A stretch of 64,000 nt of DNA from Actinomycetota bacterium (GTDB lineage Bacteria; Actinomycetota; Acidimicrobiia; Acidimicrobiales; Ilumatobacteraceae), in contig VFZC01000001.1 in assembly GCA_016871355.1 (NCBI GenBank), positions 62,001 through 126,000 on the forward strand, read 5' to 3'. This document shows, piece by piece, positions 1-10,113 of the stretch. The notes beneath the pieces were generated by a model. That model was not told where the DNA came from and did no database searches. It saw nothing but the letters and a program-made list of their open reading frames with translations. Both the position numbers and the translations under genes were made by a program. Each line of letters opens with the position of its first letter. Within the stretch, counting starts at the first letter, position 1.

Positions 1-45
1 TCGCTGGACAGAACGATCGAGGCGCGGCTCGAACGCGCGCGGTGA
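1..45 (+). CDS. 3' tail of a gene entering from the left edge
   Basis: Frame 1 is open from the first base to a TGA at 43-45 and ends ...TIEARLERAR. It would lie tail-to-tail with whiB, with no spacer. Only 14 codons are visible, so no family can be named and the call could be chance. Confidence 0.35.
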   Translation, partial: SLDRTIEARLERAR

Positions 46-303
46 TCAGGCGGTGGCGGTGCGACGACCGGCCTGGGCACGCTGACGACGCAGACGACGA
101 CGCTCACGCTCGGAGAGGCCGCCCCAGATACCGAACTTCTCGCCGTTGACGAGCGCATACTCGAGGCATTCGTTGCGAACGACGCAGCCGCGGCAGACCT
201 CCTTGGCCTCGCGGGTGGAAGCCCCCCGCTCGGGGAAGAAGAGGTCGGGGTCGACGCCGAGGCAGTTCGCCTCGTCCTGCCAGTTCTGCTCGTTCTCACT
301 CAT
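46..303 (-). CDS. WhiB-family iron-sulfur transcription factor
   Basis: Actinobacteria-specific regulator that binds a [4Fe-4S] cluster and usually acts with the primary sigma factor. The 85-aa product has the four cluster cysteines at C14, C37, C40 and C46 (C-x22-C-x2-C-x5-C), the turn GIWGG at 58-62 and an Arg-rich C-terminal tail for DNA binding. The ORF track extends 34 codons upstream, but those residues are not WhiB-like, so I use the internal ATG giving MSENEQNWQDEANC. A WhiB1/WhiB2-type assignment is possible but cannot be decided from the sequence alone. Confidence 0.93.
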   Translation of the reverse strand: MSENEQNWQDEANCLGVDPDLFFPERGASTREAKEVCRGCVVRNECLEYALVNGEKFGIWGGLSERERRRLRRQRAQAGRRTATA

Positions 304-375
304 GCGGCTGCCTCGCCATCTCGGCCTGACGGCCGTTTTGCCGGCACCTCGGGGCGCCGGAACTACATCAGTGTC

Positions 376-405
376 ATTCTGGCTCGCCGCGGGCGATATG
401 TGCAA
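376..405 (-). promoter_or_regulatory. possible whiB promoter
   Basis: Read on the minus strand, TTGCAC (400-405) and CAGAAT (376-381) are 18 bp apart, upstream of whiB with a leader of about 70 nt. The 304-470 gap otherwise holds no gene. The match is weak and untested. Confidence 0.3.
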
Positions 406-470
406 GAGGAAACTTTACGAAAGCCCAGCCTGCGGGCCTGAGCGATCCGCGACCACGGCCCGGCGACGTG

Positions 471-1022
471 TTAACGGGGGTCGAAATACGGGTTGTGAGC
501 CGGCTGCCCCGACCGCCAGCGCGCCACCGTGGCCGGGACGTCATCGGCCGCCAACGACTGCCCGCCCTGGCGCAGCGCAGCCAGCGTGGCCTCCCGGTTG
601 TTGCGGTACACCGCCGTTGCGTTCGGGGCCAGCGGATTCACCCACACGGCCACGATGATGGCATATTTCCCCAGGTCAGAGGGGGTGAAACGTTCGTCGG
701 CGAAGGCCGCGACACCCTCGGCCACCCCGGCCTGGGCGGCACCCCACGTGAGCTCACCGTGGTGGTCGCCGGCGATGGTCGCCTTGTTCACGAACAGTGT
801 GGGTGGCTCGCAGGGCACCCCCGGCTCGTACACGCACAGAAACGGGGTGTGACCCGGTGACGGCGTGGCCAGAGCGGTGGCCAAGGCCGTGCCCACCGGA
901 CCATCGCGATGGCCGAGAAGAGTATTGATGTGCGCGGCGTCGGCACCCGATCCGCTGAATCCCTCGCCGATTTCGACATCGTTCACGCCATTGTTCACGG
1001 CTTTGTTCACGAGAGCGCTCAC
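471..1022 (-). CDS. formaldehyde-activating enzyme (Fae) homologue
   Basis: Fae condenses formaldehyde with tetrahydromethanopterin in methylotrophs and archaea. This 183-aa product carries the family signature: the catalytic-type His in GADAAHINTLLG (H31), then DGPVGTALATALATPSPGH and PPTLFVNKATI, and a tail close to Fae length (about 170 aa). It starts with GTG inside the stop of the upstream oxygenase (GTGA overlap), implying translational coupling. No tetrahydromethanopterin genes are visible here, so the C1 carrier, or even the reaction, is open; Fae-like paralogues with unknown roles exist. The family call is firm, the function is inference. Confidence 0.85.
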   Translation of the reverse strand: MSALVNKAVNNGVNDVEIGEGFSGSGADAAHINTLLGHRDGPVGTALATALATPSPGHTPFLCVYEPGVPCEPPTLFVNKATIAGDHHGELTWGAAQAGVAEGVAAFADERFTPSDLGKYAIIVAVWVNPLAPNATAVYRNNREATLAALRQGGQSLAADDVPATVARWRSGQPAHNPYFDPR

Positions 1023-1813
1023 GACGTTGCTCCGGCCGGCAGGCGCCCGTAGCGCGACAACTTGAGCGCCTCGGACGAATCGGTGCCCGGTTTGGTGTCG
1101 TACGCCAACAGCGCCACGTAGCGCGGAGTGGGGCCTTCGATCGTGGTGACGCGATGCATGCTCCAGCGGCCGTTGAACAACATGAGGGTTCCGGGAGTCA
1201 TCGGTTCGGTGCGTACGAGATGCGGCGCACTGTCGTCGAGCACGGCAGCCACCGCGTCGTAGTTCGGGTCGTCAGCGGTTCGGAGTTGTTTCGCATTGTC
1301 GAAATCGCCGCCGCGGTCGGACGACTGCAGCGCGAGCGACACCACGAAATCAGCCATGTCGAAGTGCCAACACAGCGCGTCACCGTCGCGCATGACCGAC
1401 AAGTTGAGCGCACCGAACCGATCGGCGTACCGGTGCATCACGTCGAGACCGAGACAACGACGCACGAAATCGAGCATCGGATCCCACTCGTACAGACGGC
1501 GCAACGCACTGTCGGATGGGAACTGGTCGTACGCCACCACCTCGACCTGACTGTGCACGAGGGTGCGCTGAGGATGTCCTTCGGGGTACGCGGCGTCGGG
1601 CTGGGTGAGATACGGGGTGGACGACGAGTGCGAACGGAATGCGAGTGACTCGAGCCGACGGGCCTCGTCGACCATGGTGTTCACGGCCGCCGCGGTGAGG
1701 AATCCCGGCAAGACGCACACACCCTCGCTGTCGAACTGGGTGCGGCACGATGCGATCAGCGCGTCGTCGTCGAGTGCGTACCGAGAACCGTCGATCATCT
1801 CGGCCGGGGTCAT
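1019..1813 (-). CDS. 2-oxoglutarate/Fe(II) oxygenase, HalD/BesD-like fold
   Basis: Non-haem iron oxygenase of 264 aa. Visible iron ligands are H150-x-D152 in CWHFDMADF and H220 in RWSMHRV, with R231 placed to bind 2-oxoglutarate. The blocks GGDFDNAKQLR, MTPGTLMLFNGRWSMHRV and LLAYDTKPG resemble the HalD/BesD amino-acid halogenase family as I recall it. Halogenases replace the Asp of HxD with Gly or Ala; here Asp is kept, so hydroxylation or oxidative demethylation is more likely than halogenation. It is the first gene of a two-gene unit with the Fae homologue. The substrate is unknown; a free amino acid or amine is the best guess. Confidence 0.75.
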   Translation of the reverse strand: MTPAEMIDGSRYALDDDALIASCRTQFDSEGVCVLPGFLTAAAVNTMVDEARRLESLAFRSHSSSTPYLTQPDAAYPEGHPQRTLVHSQVEVVAYDQFPSDSALRRLYEWDPMLDFVRRCLGLDVMHRYADRFGALNLSVMRDGDALCWHFDMADFVVSLALQSSDRGGDFDNAKQLRTADDPNYDAVAAVLDDSAPHLVRTEPMTPGTLMLFNGRWSMHRVTTIEGPTPRYVALLAYDTKPGTDSSEALKLSRYGRLPAGATS

Positions 1814-1856
1814 GGGCGAAGAGTAGCGGCCCGAGGCGATGACCTACTCTCGGTAC

Positions 1857-2570
1857 ATGCCCATTCACTTGAGAGCCGAGAACGGCGACTACGCATCCGC
1901 AGTGCTGTGTCCGGGTGACCCGCGACGCGCCAAGTACATCGCCGAGACGTTCTTCGATCCGGGCGCTCGTTGCGTCAACGAGGAGCGCGGCATGCTCGGG
2001 TACACCGGTACCTACAAGGGCAAACCCATCAGCGTGCAGAGCACCGGCATGGGTACACCAAGCGCCGGCATCGTGTTCGAAGAGCTCGTGATGCTCGGCG
2101 CCACACGCCTCATTCGCGTCGGCACCTGCGGAGGGTTGCAGACACACCTTCAGATGGCCGACACGGTCATCGCGGTCTCGGCATCGGCTGACGATCGCAC
2201 GCCCATCCGTTACGCGGGCATGGAAGGTTACGCACCCACCGCGGCGTTCTCGTTGGTGGAAACCGCGGCCCGACTCAGCCGCGAAGTGAGCGACCGCGTG
2301 TTCGTGGGTTCGGTGGTCACCAGTGGTTTGTTCTACGACCCCGACACCACGTCGTTCGATCGCTGGCGGTCACTCCAGCATCTCGGCGTGGAAATGGAAG
2401 CGTCGATGCTCTACACCATCGCGGCGATCAAGGGAGTGGAAGCGTTGGCGATGATGACGGTGAGCGACGTGCTCGCACCCGACGCATCACCCGTACGCAT
2501 CACCGACGACGACCTGAAGAAGGGCGTCGATCAGATGATGCGCATCGCGTGCGACGTGGCGATCTCCTGA
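1857..2570 (+). CDS. deoD: purine-nucleoside phosphorylase, DeoD type
   Basis: Phosphorolysis of purine nucleosides to base and ribose-1-phosphate, for salvage. The protein opens MPIHLRAENGDYASAVLCPG and continues DPRRAKYIAE, the family's start, and holds the VGTCGG turn and the VEMEAS motif that contacts the ribose. I choose ATG 1857 rather than 1839 because it aligns with known DeoD N-termini and has TACTCT 6 nt upstream, the leaderless pattern seen across this window. The result is 237 aa, normal for the family. It diverges from the oxygenase-fae pair. Confidence 0.93.
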   Translation: MPIHLRAENGDYASAVLCPGDPRRAKYIAETFFDPGARCVNEERGMLGYTGTYKGKPISVQSTGMGTPSAGIVFEELVMLGATRLIRVGTCGGLQTHLQMADTVIAVSASADDRTPIRYAGMEGYAPTAAFSLVETAARLSREVSDRVFVGSVVTSGLFYDPDTTSFDRWRSLQHLGVEMEASMLYTIAAIKGVEALAMMTVSDVLAPDASPVRITDDDLKKGVDQMMRIACDVAIS

Positions 2571-2596
2571 TCGAGACGTGACTAGATCAGACGTGA

Positions 2597-3583
2597 CTAA
2601 ATAAGGCCTAGGTCGCGCACGGCCTGACGCTCCTCGGCCAGTTCGGCGTTGGAGGCGTCGATCTTGCCGCGACTGAAATCGTCGATGTCGAGACCCTGGA
2701 CGATGGAGTACTTCCCGTCCTTGCACACGCACGGGAACGACGAGATGAGTCCTTCGGGCACGCCGTAACTGCCGTCGCTCGGGATGGCCATGCTCACCCA
2801 GTCGCCGGGCGCGGTACCGAGGTGCCACGAACGAATGTGATCGACGGCGGCGTTGGCGGCCGAAGCAGCCGACGACAGGCCACGGGCCTCGATGATGGCC
2901 GCACCACGCTTGGCGACGGCGGGAATGAACGTTCCCTCGACCCAGGCGTGATCGTTGACGGCCTGGTACGCGTTCTTGCCGCCCACTTCGCAGTGGAACA
3001 AGTCGGGGTACTGAGTCGCACTGTGGTTGCCCCAGATGGTCATCTTCTTCACGGCCGTGACCGGCTGGTTCAACTTCTGCGCGATCTGTGTGACCGCCCG
3101 GTTGTGATCGAGACGCGTCATCGCGGTGAAACGACCCGCGTCGAGACCCTTGGCGTTCTGCTGCGCGATGAGAGCGTTGGTGTTGGCCGGGTTGCCCACC
3201 ACGAGCACCTTCACGTCACGTTTCGCACTGCGAGCGAGCGCTTCACCCTGCGGCTTGAAGATGCCACCATTGGCGCTCAGGAGATCGGCGCGCTCCATGC
3301 CCGCCTTGCGCGGCATCGCGCCCACGAGCAGAGCGACATCGGCATCACCGAATGCCTTGTCGGCATCGTCGGTACCCACCACTCCGGCGAGCAACGGGAA
3401 CGCGCAGTCGTCGAGTTCCATCTTCACGCCCTCGAGAGCCTTGAGCGCCGGAGTGATTTCCAGCAACTGCAAGATCACGGGTGTGTCGGGGCCGAGCATG
3501 GCGCCCGAGGCGATACGGAAGAGGAGGCTGTATCCGATCTGGCCAGCAGCTCCGGTGACGACAACACGTACGGGGGTAGTCAT
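2597..3583 (-). CDS. mdh: malate dehydrogenase
   Basis: NAD-dependent malate/oxaloacetate interconversion in the TCA cycle. The 328-aa protein has the Rossmann motif [34 protein letters not shown] and the catalytic His in [12 protein letters not shown], all typical of the Ala-rich bacterial MDH group. It is convergent with deoD; the 26-bp spacer contains an imperfect direct repeat (GATCGAGACGTGACTA / GATCAGACGTGACTA). It is in the same direction as the acyltransferase, metF, purH and sucCD genes upstream. Confidence 0.97.
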   Translation of the reverse strand: MTTPVRVVVTGAAGQIGYSLLFRIASGAMLGPDTPVILQLLEITPALKALEGVKMELDDCAFPLLAGVVGTDDADKAFGDADVALLVGAMPRKAGMERADLLSANGGIFKPQGEALARSAKRDVKVLVVGNPANTNALIAQQNAKGLDAGRFTAMTRLDHNRAVTQIAQKLNQPVTAVKKMTIWGNHSATQYPDLFHCEVGGKNAYQAVNDHAWVEGTFIPAVAKRGAAIIEARGLSSAASAANAAVDHIRSWHLGTAPGDWVSMAIPSDGSYGVPEGLISSFPCVCKDGKYSIVQGLDIDDFSRGKIDASNAELAEERQAVRDLGLI

Positions 3584-3623
3584 GGGCGCAGAGCGTACGC
3601 CCGCGCGTGGGCCAACCCGAAAG

Positions 3624-5528
3624 TCAGCCGAGAGCTTGGCGAATCTGCTCGGTGTAGTACGTCACGCCGTCGCGGTCGAGATGGACCCCGTCACCGGCGA
3701 AACAATCCCCCTGACAGAGTTCGGACACCAACTGCCAGTCGAGAACCACCACGTTGGGGTACGTGTCGGGCAGCGCGCGAATCTTGGTGTTGTTCGCGTT
3801 GGTCCAGCCTCGATCGACCCGGGTGGTGAGCACCACCACGCGCGGAACATCGGCCACCGCGTCCATGAGAACGTCGAAGGTCTTCTGACTGATCGGCCCG
3901 TTGGTGCCCAGGTGCACCACCGCCTTGTCGATCGTGACTCCGAGCTCATTCAACTGCACGAAGATCTCGGCGCCGATCTTGCCCTGGCGATCTTCGATGG
4001 CATCGACCACCCAACCCTCGTCGGCCATGGCCCGTGCGGCACCCTTCATGACCGAATCGCCGAGGGCGAACACTTCGTAGCGCGGCGGCACGAATGACGT
4101 GGTGGGTGCGTTGCCCGATCCGTCATCGGTTCCCGCGCCGCCCACTTCTTCGAGCACGTCGGTGACCGAACCCGCCGCCTGATCGAGAGATGCGCGAACG
4201 TCATTCGGTTTCAGATCGGCTACGGCCAGACTCAACACCGAGACCGCTGGGATCGCGACGGCTGCGACGACGATCGCGCCGAATGCTCCACGTCGTCGCA
4301 GTGATCCGGGGCCACTCTCGAGCAGCGACGCGATCGACTCGCGGAAGCGTCGCTCACGAATGGGTAGCTCGATCACGCGATAACTGACCTCGGTGATGAA
4401 CACGGTGACTGCGAGAGCACCCACGAACTCGTGCACCTTCAAGTGAACGCCGGTCTCGTGACGCAGCGCCTGGAACACCGGCCAGTGGTAGAGGTACAGC
4501 CCGTACGAACGCTCACCGATGACGCGCAACACCGGGTTGCCGAGCGCGCGTCCGGTGAAGGCACGCTGGTGGGCCACCGCCGAGATGAGCATCACGGTGA
4601 AGAGTCCGGTGAGGAAGAGCCCGCCGTAGAACAAGAGACGGTCGGCGTGCAGCCCGTCCTCGCCTCGCAACGTGAGGATATGCGTCCGCGTGACGAGCAA
4701 GCCGAGGCCGACGAAACCGAGGATCGCGATCGGGTCCATCAACTTGCCCTTGTTGCGCATCGGCCCGCGCAGAAGTGCGAACGGGCGCCACACCAGCGCC
4801 AAAGCGGCTCCGAGTAACAGGCCGGTCGAGCGACTCGGAGTCGACAGGTAGAGCGCATCGACCTTGCTGATGCAGCGGTCGCCCAGCATCCAGTACGCGT
4901 CGGGGGTCTCGGAGCAGAGCCCGATCGGGCCACGAGGCGTGAGCACGGCGATGAGCAGCGACACGAAGATCGCCACGCCGACGAACCACAACGCGACACG
5001 AGGCAAGCGATCGCGGCCACGGCGCAGAATGGCCGCCATCACGAGAGGCCACAGCAAGTAGAACTGCTCCTCGACGGCGAGCGACCACAGGTGTCGTAAC
5101 GGCGCGAAGTCGTTGACTGCCGTGTAGCCGGCACCGATCCAGACCTGGAACCAGTTCGAGCCGTACAGCGCACCCGCGACCACATCGCCCCGCAACGCAC
5201 CGAGTGCGTCGCGCTCGAAGAAGGCCGTCCACACGACCAGCAAGAACATCATCACCACGAGCGCGGGCAGCAGGCGTCGGGCTCGACGGGCCCAGAATCC
5301 CCGCAGGCTGAGGGAGTCGGTGCGTTCGTGCTCGGCCACGATGAGCAACGTGATGAGGTACCCACTGATCACGAAGAAGACTTCGACGCCGAGGAAACCT
5401 CCGGGCAGCCAGTCGGAATTCGCGTGATACACGATCACGGCCAGAACCGCGAGTGCGCGCAAGCCATCGAGACCGGGCAGATACGGAACCCGGCTGATCT
5501 GCTGCGAACGAGAACCCGACGCGGTCAT
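3624..5528 (-). CDS. membrane acyltransferase (AT3) fused to SGNH esterase domain
   Basis: OafA/YrhL-type enzyme that O-acylates cell-surface sugars. The N-terminal half (to about residue 390) is a multi-helix acyltransferase_3 domain beginning [19 protein letters not shown] and containing the family signature FFVISGYL. The C-terminal domain is SGNH-like: [14 protein letters not shown] has the nucleophile Ser, HLGTNGP the Asn block, and DGVHLDRDG the Asp-His pair. Length 634 aa is usual for the fusion. The substrate (peptidoglycan, glycan or lipid) cannot be told. Confidence 0.92.
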   Translation of the reverse strand: MTASGSRSQQISRVPYLPGLDGLRALAVLAVIVYHANSDWLPGGFLGVEVFFVISGYLITLLIVAEHERTDSLSLRGFWARRARRLLPALVVMMFLLVVWTAFFERDALGALRGDVVAGALYGSNWFQVWIGAGYTAVNDFAPLRHLWSLAVEEQFYLLWPLVMAAILRRGRDRLPRVALWFVGVAIFVSLLIAVLTPRGPIGLCSETPDAYWMLGDRCISKVDALYLSTPSRSTGLLLGAALALVWRPFALLRGPMRNKGKLMDPIAILGFVGLGLLVTRTHILTLRGEDGLHADRLLFYGGLFLTGLFTVMLISAVAHQRAFTGRALGNPVLRVIGERSYGLYLYHWPVFQALRHETGVHLKVHEFVGALAVTVFITEVSYRVIELPIRERRFRESIASLLESGPGSLRRRGAFGAIVVAAVAIPAVSVLSLAVADLKPNDVRASLDQAAGSVTDVLEEVGGAGTDDGSGNAPTTSFVPPRYEVFALGDSVMKGAARAMADEGWVVDAIEDRQGKIGAEIFVQLNELGVTIDKAVVHLGTNGPISQKTFDVLMDAVADVPRVVVLTTRVDRGWTNANNTKIRALPDTYPNVVVLDWQLVSELCQGDCFAGDGVHLDRDGVTYYTEQIRQALG

Positions 5529-5567
5529 TGGTGTTTCAGTCTGCCGAACCGTGTGGTCGGCGAGCGG

Positions 5568-6428
5568 TCAACCCTTCACCGGGAGGCCGAGGTTGGCGTA
5601 GATCTCTCTCGTGGCGGTGCTGCGGTTGAGTGTGTAGAAGTGCAGACCAGGTGCGCCGGCCTCGAGCAGACGCGCGCACAACTCGGTGGCCACCTCGACT
5701 CCGACCTGCCTCACGTCGTCAGGATCGTCGACCGTGCTCAACCGTTCGGCGAGCCACGATGGAAACGCTGCGCCCGACAACTGCGCCATGCGTTCGATCT
5801 GCGACTTGTTGGTGACCGGCATGATGCCCGGAATCACCGGCTTGTCGACACCGAGCGCGGCGAGTTCGTCGACGAGTCGAACGTACGCCTCGGCTTCGAA
5901 GAAGAACTGAGTGATGGCGAAGTCGGCCCGACGCAACTTCTCGGCCAGGAACCGACGATCGGACTCGCGACTCGGTGAGCGCGGATGAACTTCGGGGTGG
6001 GCGGCGACGCCGACCGAGAACCGACCAGAAGCCAGAACGTCGTCGAGAAGATCGGTGGCGTAGGTGTAATCGCTCGGTTCGGCCGAACCGTCGGCGGGCG
6101 CGTCACCACCGAGCGCGAGGATATTCTGCACATCGGCGGACGCGTAGCTGTCGAGGATCTCGAAGATCTCGGAACGGCGGTGGCCCTGGCACGTGAGGTG
6201 CGCCATCGGGTTGATGGTGGTCTCCTGACGAATCCACTGGACCAACTGCTGCGTGCGCTGACGCGTGCTACCGCCGGCGCCATACGTGATGCTCACGAAG
6301 CTGGGTGACAAAGACTCGAGTTCGGAGATGGTCCGACCCAGGGTGAGTTGAGCCATGTCGCTCTTGGGCGGGAAGAACTCGAACGAGAACGTGCGGCCAG
6401 CAGCGATGAGATCAGCGATACGAGCCAC
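5568..6428 (-). CDS. metF: methylenetetrahydrofolate reductase
   Basis: Reduces 5,10-methylene-THF to 5-methyl-THF for methionine synthesis, using FAD. The 286-aa product shows FSFEFFPPKSD near the N-terminus (the catalytic-Glu strand), SITYGAGGSTR, HLTCQGHRRSEI and FAITQFFFEAEAYVRLVDEL, all MetF hallmarks. Start is GTG, with TAGAAT 6 nt upstream, matching the leaderless pattern. It sits between purH and the AT3 gene on the same strand. Confidence 0.96.
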   Translation of the reverse strand: MARIADLIAAGRTFSFEFFPPKSDMAQLTLGRTISELESLSPSFVSITYGAGGSTRQRTQQLVQWIRQETTINPMAHLTCQGHRRSEIFEILDSYASADVQNILALGGDAPADGSAEPSDYTYATDLLDDVLASGRFSVGVAAHPEVHPRSPSRESDRRFLAEKLRRADFAITQFFFEAEAYVRLVDELAALGVDKPVIPGIMPVTNKSQIERMAQLSGAAFPSWLAERLSTVDDPDDVRQVGVEVATELCARLLEAGAPGLHFYTLNRSTATREIYANLGLPVKG

Positions 6429-6448
6429 GGACGAATTCTACGCGTTGC

Positions 6449-7951
6449 TCAGTGACGGAAGTGGCGGTGGCCGGTGAAGATCATGGCGATGCCATGTTCG
6501 TCGGCCGCCGCAATCACTTCATCGTCGCGAACACTGCCACCCGGCTGGACCACACACGTGACCCCGGCCGCGGCCACTGCATCGAGACCATCGCGGAAGG
6601 GGAAGAACGCATCACTCGCACACACCGAACCCTTCGCGCGCGAGGCCGCGCGTTCGACCGCGATACGCGCCGAGTCGAGACGGTTCTGCTGACCGGCTCC
6701 GATTCCGACCGCGCACCCACCCTTGACCAGCACGATGGCGTTCGAACTCACAGCCGACACGACCTGCCACGCCACGTCGACGTCGTGCCACTGCGACGGT
6801 GACGGTTGCGTCTTGGTGACCACACGCCACGCACCGTGGTCGACGCTCACCGCATCGGGTGTCTGAACGAGGAACCCACCGTCGATCGACCTCACGTCGA
6901 GGCGTCGACCGTACGGGGCGGGACCACTGATGGTGCGCAGGTTCTTCTTCTCGCCGAGCACGGCCAATGCATCGGCATCGAACGACGGCGCCACCACCAC
7001 TTCGGTGAACACCGGAGCCAGTGCAGTGGCCATGGCGGCGGTGACCGGGCGATTGACCGCGACGATGCCACCGAATGCGCTCACCGGATCGCACTCGTTC
7101 GCCGCGCGATACGCATCGACGATCGCCGAGTCGGGGCCGTCGGCCACCGCCACACCGCACGGATTGGCGTGCTTCACGATCACACAGGCCGGCGAGTCGA
7201 ACCGATGCACGAGCGACCAGGCCGCTTCGGTGTCGTAGACGTTCAGGTAGCTGAGCTCCTTGCCACCGTGCTGCACCGAGTCGTCCCACCAACTGCGCTC
7301 ACCAGCCGATCGATAACGCGCTCCGTCCTGATGCGGATTTTCACCGTAACGAAGCGACTGCACTTTCTCGGCCGACAGCACGAGCACAGCGGGAAGTTGT
7401 CCGCCGTCCGACATCCACGCCGCGATCGACGCGTCGTATTCGGCCGTCACACGAAAGGCGGTGGCGGCCAATTCGCGCCGCATCACCGCACTCACCGAAC
7501 CGTTCGCGACAATCTCGCCGGCAACACGCTCGTAGTCACTCGGACGAACGACCACCGCCACGTGCGCGTGATTCTTGGCCGCGCCACGAACCATCGCCGG
7601 ACCACCGACGTCGATCAGTTCGATCGACGGCTGCGACGCGAACGGATAGAGGTTCACGACCACGAGCGAAATCGGCTCGATACCGAGACGCTCGAGATCC
7701 GCTCGGTGCGTCGGATCGTCGAGGTCGGCCAGGATCCCGACGTGAACGGCCGGATGCAGAGTGACCACACGATGACCGAGAATCGCATCGAACCCCGTGA
7801 TGGATGCGACGTCGGTGACCTCGACACCTGCGTCAGCGAGTGCACGTGCCGTACCGCCACTCGACAGAATCGACCAACCAGCCCGAAGCAATGACGACGC
7901 GAAGTCGACGACTCCGGTCTTGTCGTACACACTGATGAGCGCGGTCGGCAC
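6449..7951 (-). CDS. purH: bifunctional AICAR transformylase / IMP cyclohydrolase
   Basis: Last two steps of IMP synthesis. The N-terminal MGS-like cyclohydrolase domain is seen in [26 protein letters not shown] and VVVNLYPF; the C-terminal transformylase domain has the catalytic [11 protein letters not shown] block and [10 protein letters not shown] near the end. Length 500 aa is close to the family norm (about 510-530). Transcribed with metF downstream, separated by 20 bp, so the folate-using pair may be co-transcribed. Confidence 0.97.
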   Translation of the reverse strand: MPTALISVYDKTGVVDFASSLLRAGWSILSSGGTARALADAGVEVTDVASITGFDAILGHRVVTLHPAVHVGILADLDDPTHRADLERLGIEPISLVVVNLYPFASQPSIELIDVGGPAMVRGAAKNHAHVAVVVRPSDYERVAGEIVANGSVSAVMRRELAATAFRVTAEYDASIAAWMSDGGQLPAVLVLSAEKVQSLRYGENPHQDGARYRSAGERSWWDDSVQHGGKELSYLNVYDTEAAWSLVHRFDSPACVIVKHANPCGVAVADGPDSAIVDAYRAANECDPVSAFGGIVAVNRPVTAAMATALAPVFTEVVVAPSFDADALAVLGEKKNLRTISGPAPYGRRLDVRSIDGGFLVQTPDAVSVDHGAWRVVTKTQPSPSQWHDVDVAWQVVSAVSSNAIVLVKGGCAVGIGAGQQNRLDSARIAVERAASRAKGSVCASDAFFPFRDGLDAVAAAGVTCVVQPGGSVRDDEVIAAADEHGIAMIFTGHRHFRH

Positions 7952-7992
7952 TCAGTGAACGCTAACCACCGGGCGTCACCGCCCCACGAGGG

Positions 7993-8892
7993 TTATGAGA
8001 GAGTCGCGATGATTTCGGCCATCAAGGTGCCGGCTTCGGTGGGGTTCTGGCCCACCTTCACACCCGCAGCCCGCAATGCATCCATCTTGCCCTGAGCGGT
8101 TCCCTTGCCACCCGACACGATGGCGCCGGCGTGGCCCATCTTCTTGCCCGCGGGTGCGGTCACACCGGCGATGTACGCGCTCATCGGCTTGGTGACGTTG
8201 GCCTTGATGAAGTCGGCTGCTTCTTCTTCGGCCGAACCTCCGATCTCACCGATCATGATGATCGCGTGCGTTTCGGGGTCGGCCTGGAACTCACGCAAGC
8301 AGTCGATGAAGTTGGTACCCGGAACCGGGTCGCCACCGATACCCACGCACGTGCTCACGCCGATGCCGCGCTGCTTGAGTTCGTAGAGCGCCTGGTACGT
8401 GAGTGTTCCGGAACGGCTCACGATGCCGACGTTCTTCTTGCTCGTGCTCGGCAACTCGGCGATTTCACCGGCGGTGATTCCGATGTTGCACTTGCCTGGG
8501 CTGATGATGCCCGGGCAGTTCGGGCCGAGCAGACGTGTGTTCGGGTAGTCGCGAACGAGCGTGTTGTACACCTTGGCTTCGTCCTGCGCCGGAATGCCTT
8601 CGGTGATGCACACGATGAAACGAATACCCGCGGCGGCGGCTTCGAGAATGGCGGCCGACGCGGCCTTGGGCGGCACGGCGATGAACGACGCATCGGCACC
8701 GGTGGCCTTCACGGCTTCGGCCACGGTGTCGAACACCGGGATGCCTTCCACGTCGGTTCCACCCTTGCCGGGTGTGACTCCGCCGACGACCTGAGTGCCG
8801 TACGCCTTGTTGCGCAGGCCGTGGTACTTGCCCTGACCGCCGGTGAGGCCTTGCACGATGACCTTGGTGTTCCGGTTCACGAAGATGGCCAT
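7993..8892 (-). CDS. sucD: succinyl-CoA synthetase, alpha subunit
   Basis: Alpha subunit of the succinate-CoA ligase, which carries the phosphohistidine and CoA site. The annotated track ORF is too long; the true start is ATG 8892 ([18 protein letters not shown]), 4 bp after the sucC stop. Motifs: CoA-binding [21 protein letters not shown], and the active His in [18 protein letters not shown]. The length is 299 aa. Operon with sucC. Confidence 0.97.
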   Translation of the reverse strand: MAIFVNRNTKVIVQGLTGGQGKYHGLRNKAYGTQVVGGVTPGKGGTDVEGIPVFDTVAEAVKATGADASFIAVPPKAASAAILEAAAAGIRFIVCITEGIPAQDEAKVYNTLVRDYPNTRLLGPNCPGIISPGKCNIGITAGEIAELPSTSKKNVGIVSRSGTLTYQALYELKQRGIGVSTCVGIGGDPVPGTNFIDCLREFQADPETHAIIMIGEIGGSAEEEAADFIKANVTKPMSAYIAGVTAPAGKKMGHAGAIVSGGKGTAQGKMDALRAAGVKVGQNPTEAGTLMAEIIATLS

Positions 8893-8896
8893 GACA

Positions 8897-10048
8897 TCAC
8901 TTCCCGTTGGCGAGCGCGACAGCGGCCTTGGCCGCTTCGAGCATGGTGGGCTTGGACATGAGTTTCGACTCGGGAATACCGGCCTTGGCGAGGATCTCGC
9001 GACCCTGCTCGGCGTTGGTTCCGTCGAGACGAATGACGATCGGTGCGCGCAAGTCGACACGGCTCAACGCTTCGACGATTCCCTTCGCCACTTCTTCACC
9101 GCGCGTGATGCCGCCGAAGATGTTGATGAAGATCGACTTCACTTCTTTGTCGAAGTTGATGACTTCGAGCGCGGCCGCCATCACGTCGGCGTTGGCGCCA
9201 CCGCCGATGTCGAGGAAGTTCGCGGCCTTGCCACCCACCTGATTGACCACGTCGAGCGTGCTCATGGCCAAACCAGCACCGTTGGCGATGATGCCGACCG
9301 AACCTTCGAGGCCGATGTACTGCAGATCGTGCGTCCGGGCGAGTTGCTCGCGCGCGTCGAGTTCTTCGGTCGCGCGATATTCCTCCCACTCGGGATGACG
9401 GAACGCCGCGTTGTCGTCGAGGCTGACCTTGGCGTCGAGAGCATGCACCTCGCCGGTGGGCTTCAGGATGAGCGGATTGATCTCGGCCAGGTCGCAATCA
9501 CCTTCGGTGAAGCAGCGGTAGAGCTGGACGAGAATCTTGGCCACACCGTCCACGGCCTTGGCCGGGATGCGCGCATCGATCGCGGCCTGGCGCGCGGTGG
9601 TCTCGGTGATTCCGTCGACCGGATCGATGTGCAACTTCACGATGGCCGTCGGATCCTTGGCGGCCACCTCTTCGATGTCGACACCACCCTGCGCCGACAG
9701 CATCAACAAGTGCTTCTTGGCCGATCGATCGAGCGTGTACGACGCGTAGTACTCCTCGGCGATGTCGCTCGCGTGTTCGACCCACAACCGCTTCACCACG
9801 TGGCCCTTGATGTCCATGCCGAGGATGTTCCCGGCGTGGAAACGAACCTCGTCGGCGTCGTTGGCCAACTTGATGCCGCCAGCCTTGCCACGCCCGCCCA
9901 CTTGTACCTGCGCCTTGAGAACGACCGGGAAGCCGGATGCATTGGCAACCTTCACGGCTTCGTCGACGGTGTCGGCGGCGCCTCCGGGGCTGACGGGGAT
10001 GTCGAAGCGGGCGAAGTACTGCTTGCCCTGGTATTCGAACAGGTCCAT
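8897..10048 (-). CDS. sucC: succinyl-CoA synthetase, beta subunit
   Basis: ATP-grasp beta subunit of succinate-CoA ligase. It begins [20 protein letters not shown], with [17 protein letters not shown] in the nucleotide-binding region, and carries EINPLIL and [12 protein letters not shown], then NIFGGITR. Length 383 aa is typical. A purine-rich ribosome site AGAAAGAGGA precedes the ATG. It is followed 4 bp later by sucD. Confidence 0.97.
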   Translation of the reverse strand: MDLFEYQGKQYFARFDIPVSPGGAADTVDEAVKVANASGFPVVLKAQVQVGGRGKAGGIKLANDADEVRFHAGNILGMDIKGHVVKRLWVEHASDIAEEYYASYTLDRSAKKHLLMLSAQGGVDIEEVAAKDPTAIVKLHIDPVDGITETTARQAAIDARIPAKAVDGVAKILVQLYRCFTEGDCDLAEINPLILKPTGEVHALDAKVSLDDNAAFRHPEWEEYRATEELDAREQLARTHDLQYIGLEGSVGIIANGAGLAMSTLDVVNQVGGKAANFLDIGGGANADVMAAALEVINFDKEVKSIFINIFGGITRGEEVAKGIVEALSRVDLRAPIVIRLDGTNAEQGREILAKAGIPESKLMSKPTMLEAAKAAVALANGK

Positions 10049-10113
10049 GTCGGGGGATCCTCTTTCTGAACGCGAACGGTTTTTGACGAAGGTTTGTGGG
10101 TGTCGTGGTGCGG

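Noticed and set aside
1019-1813. Halogenase call for the HalD/BesD-like protein
   Set aside because: The iron-site Asp of HxD is present, which blocks chloride binding in this family.
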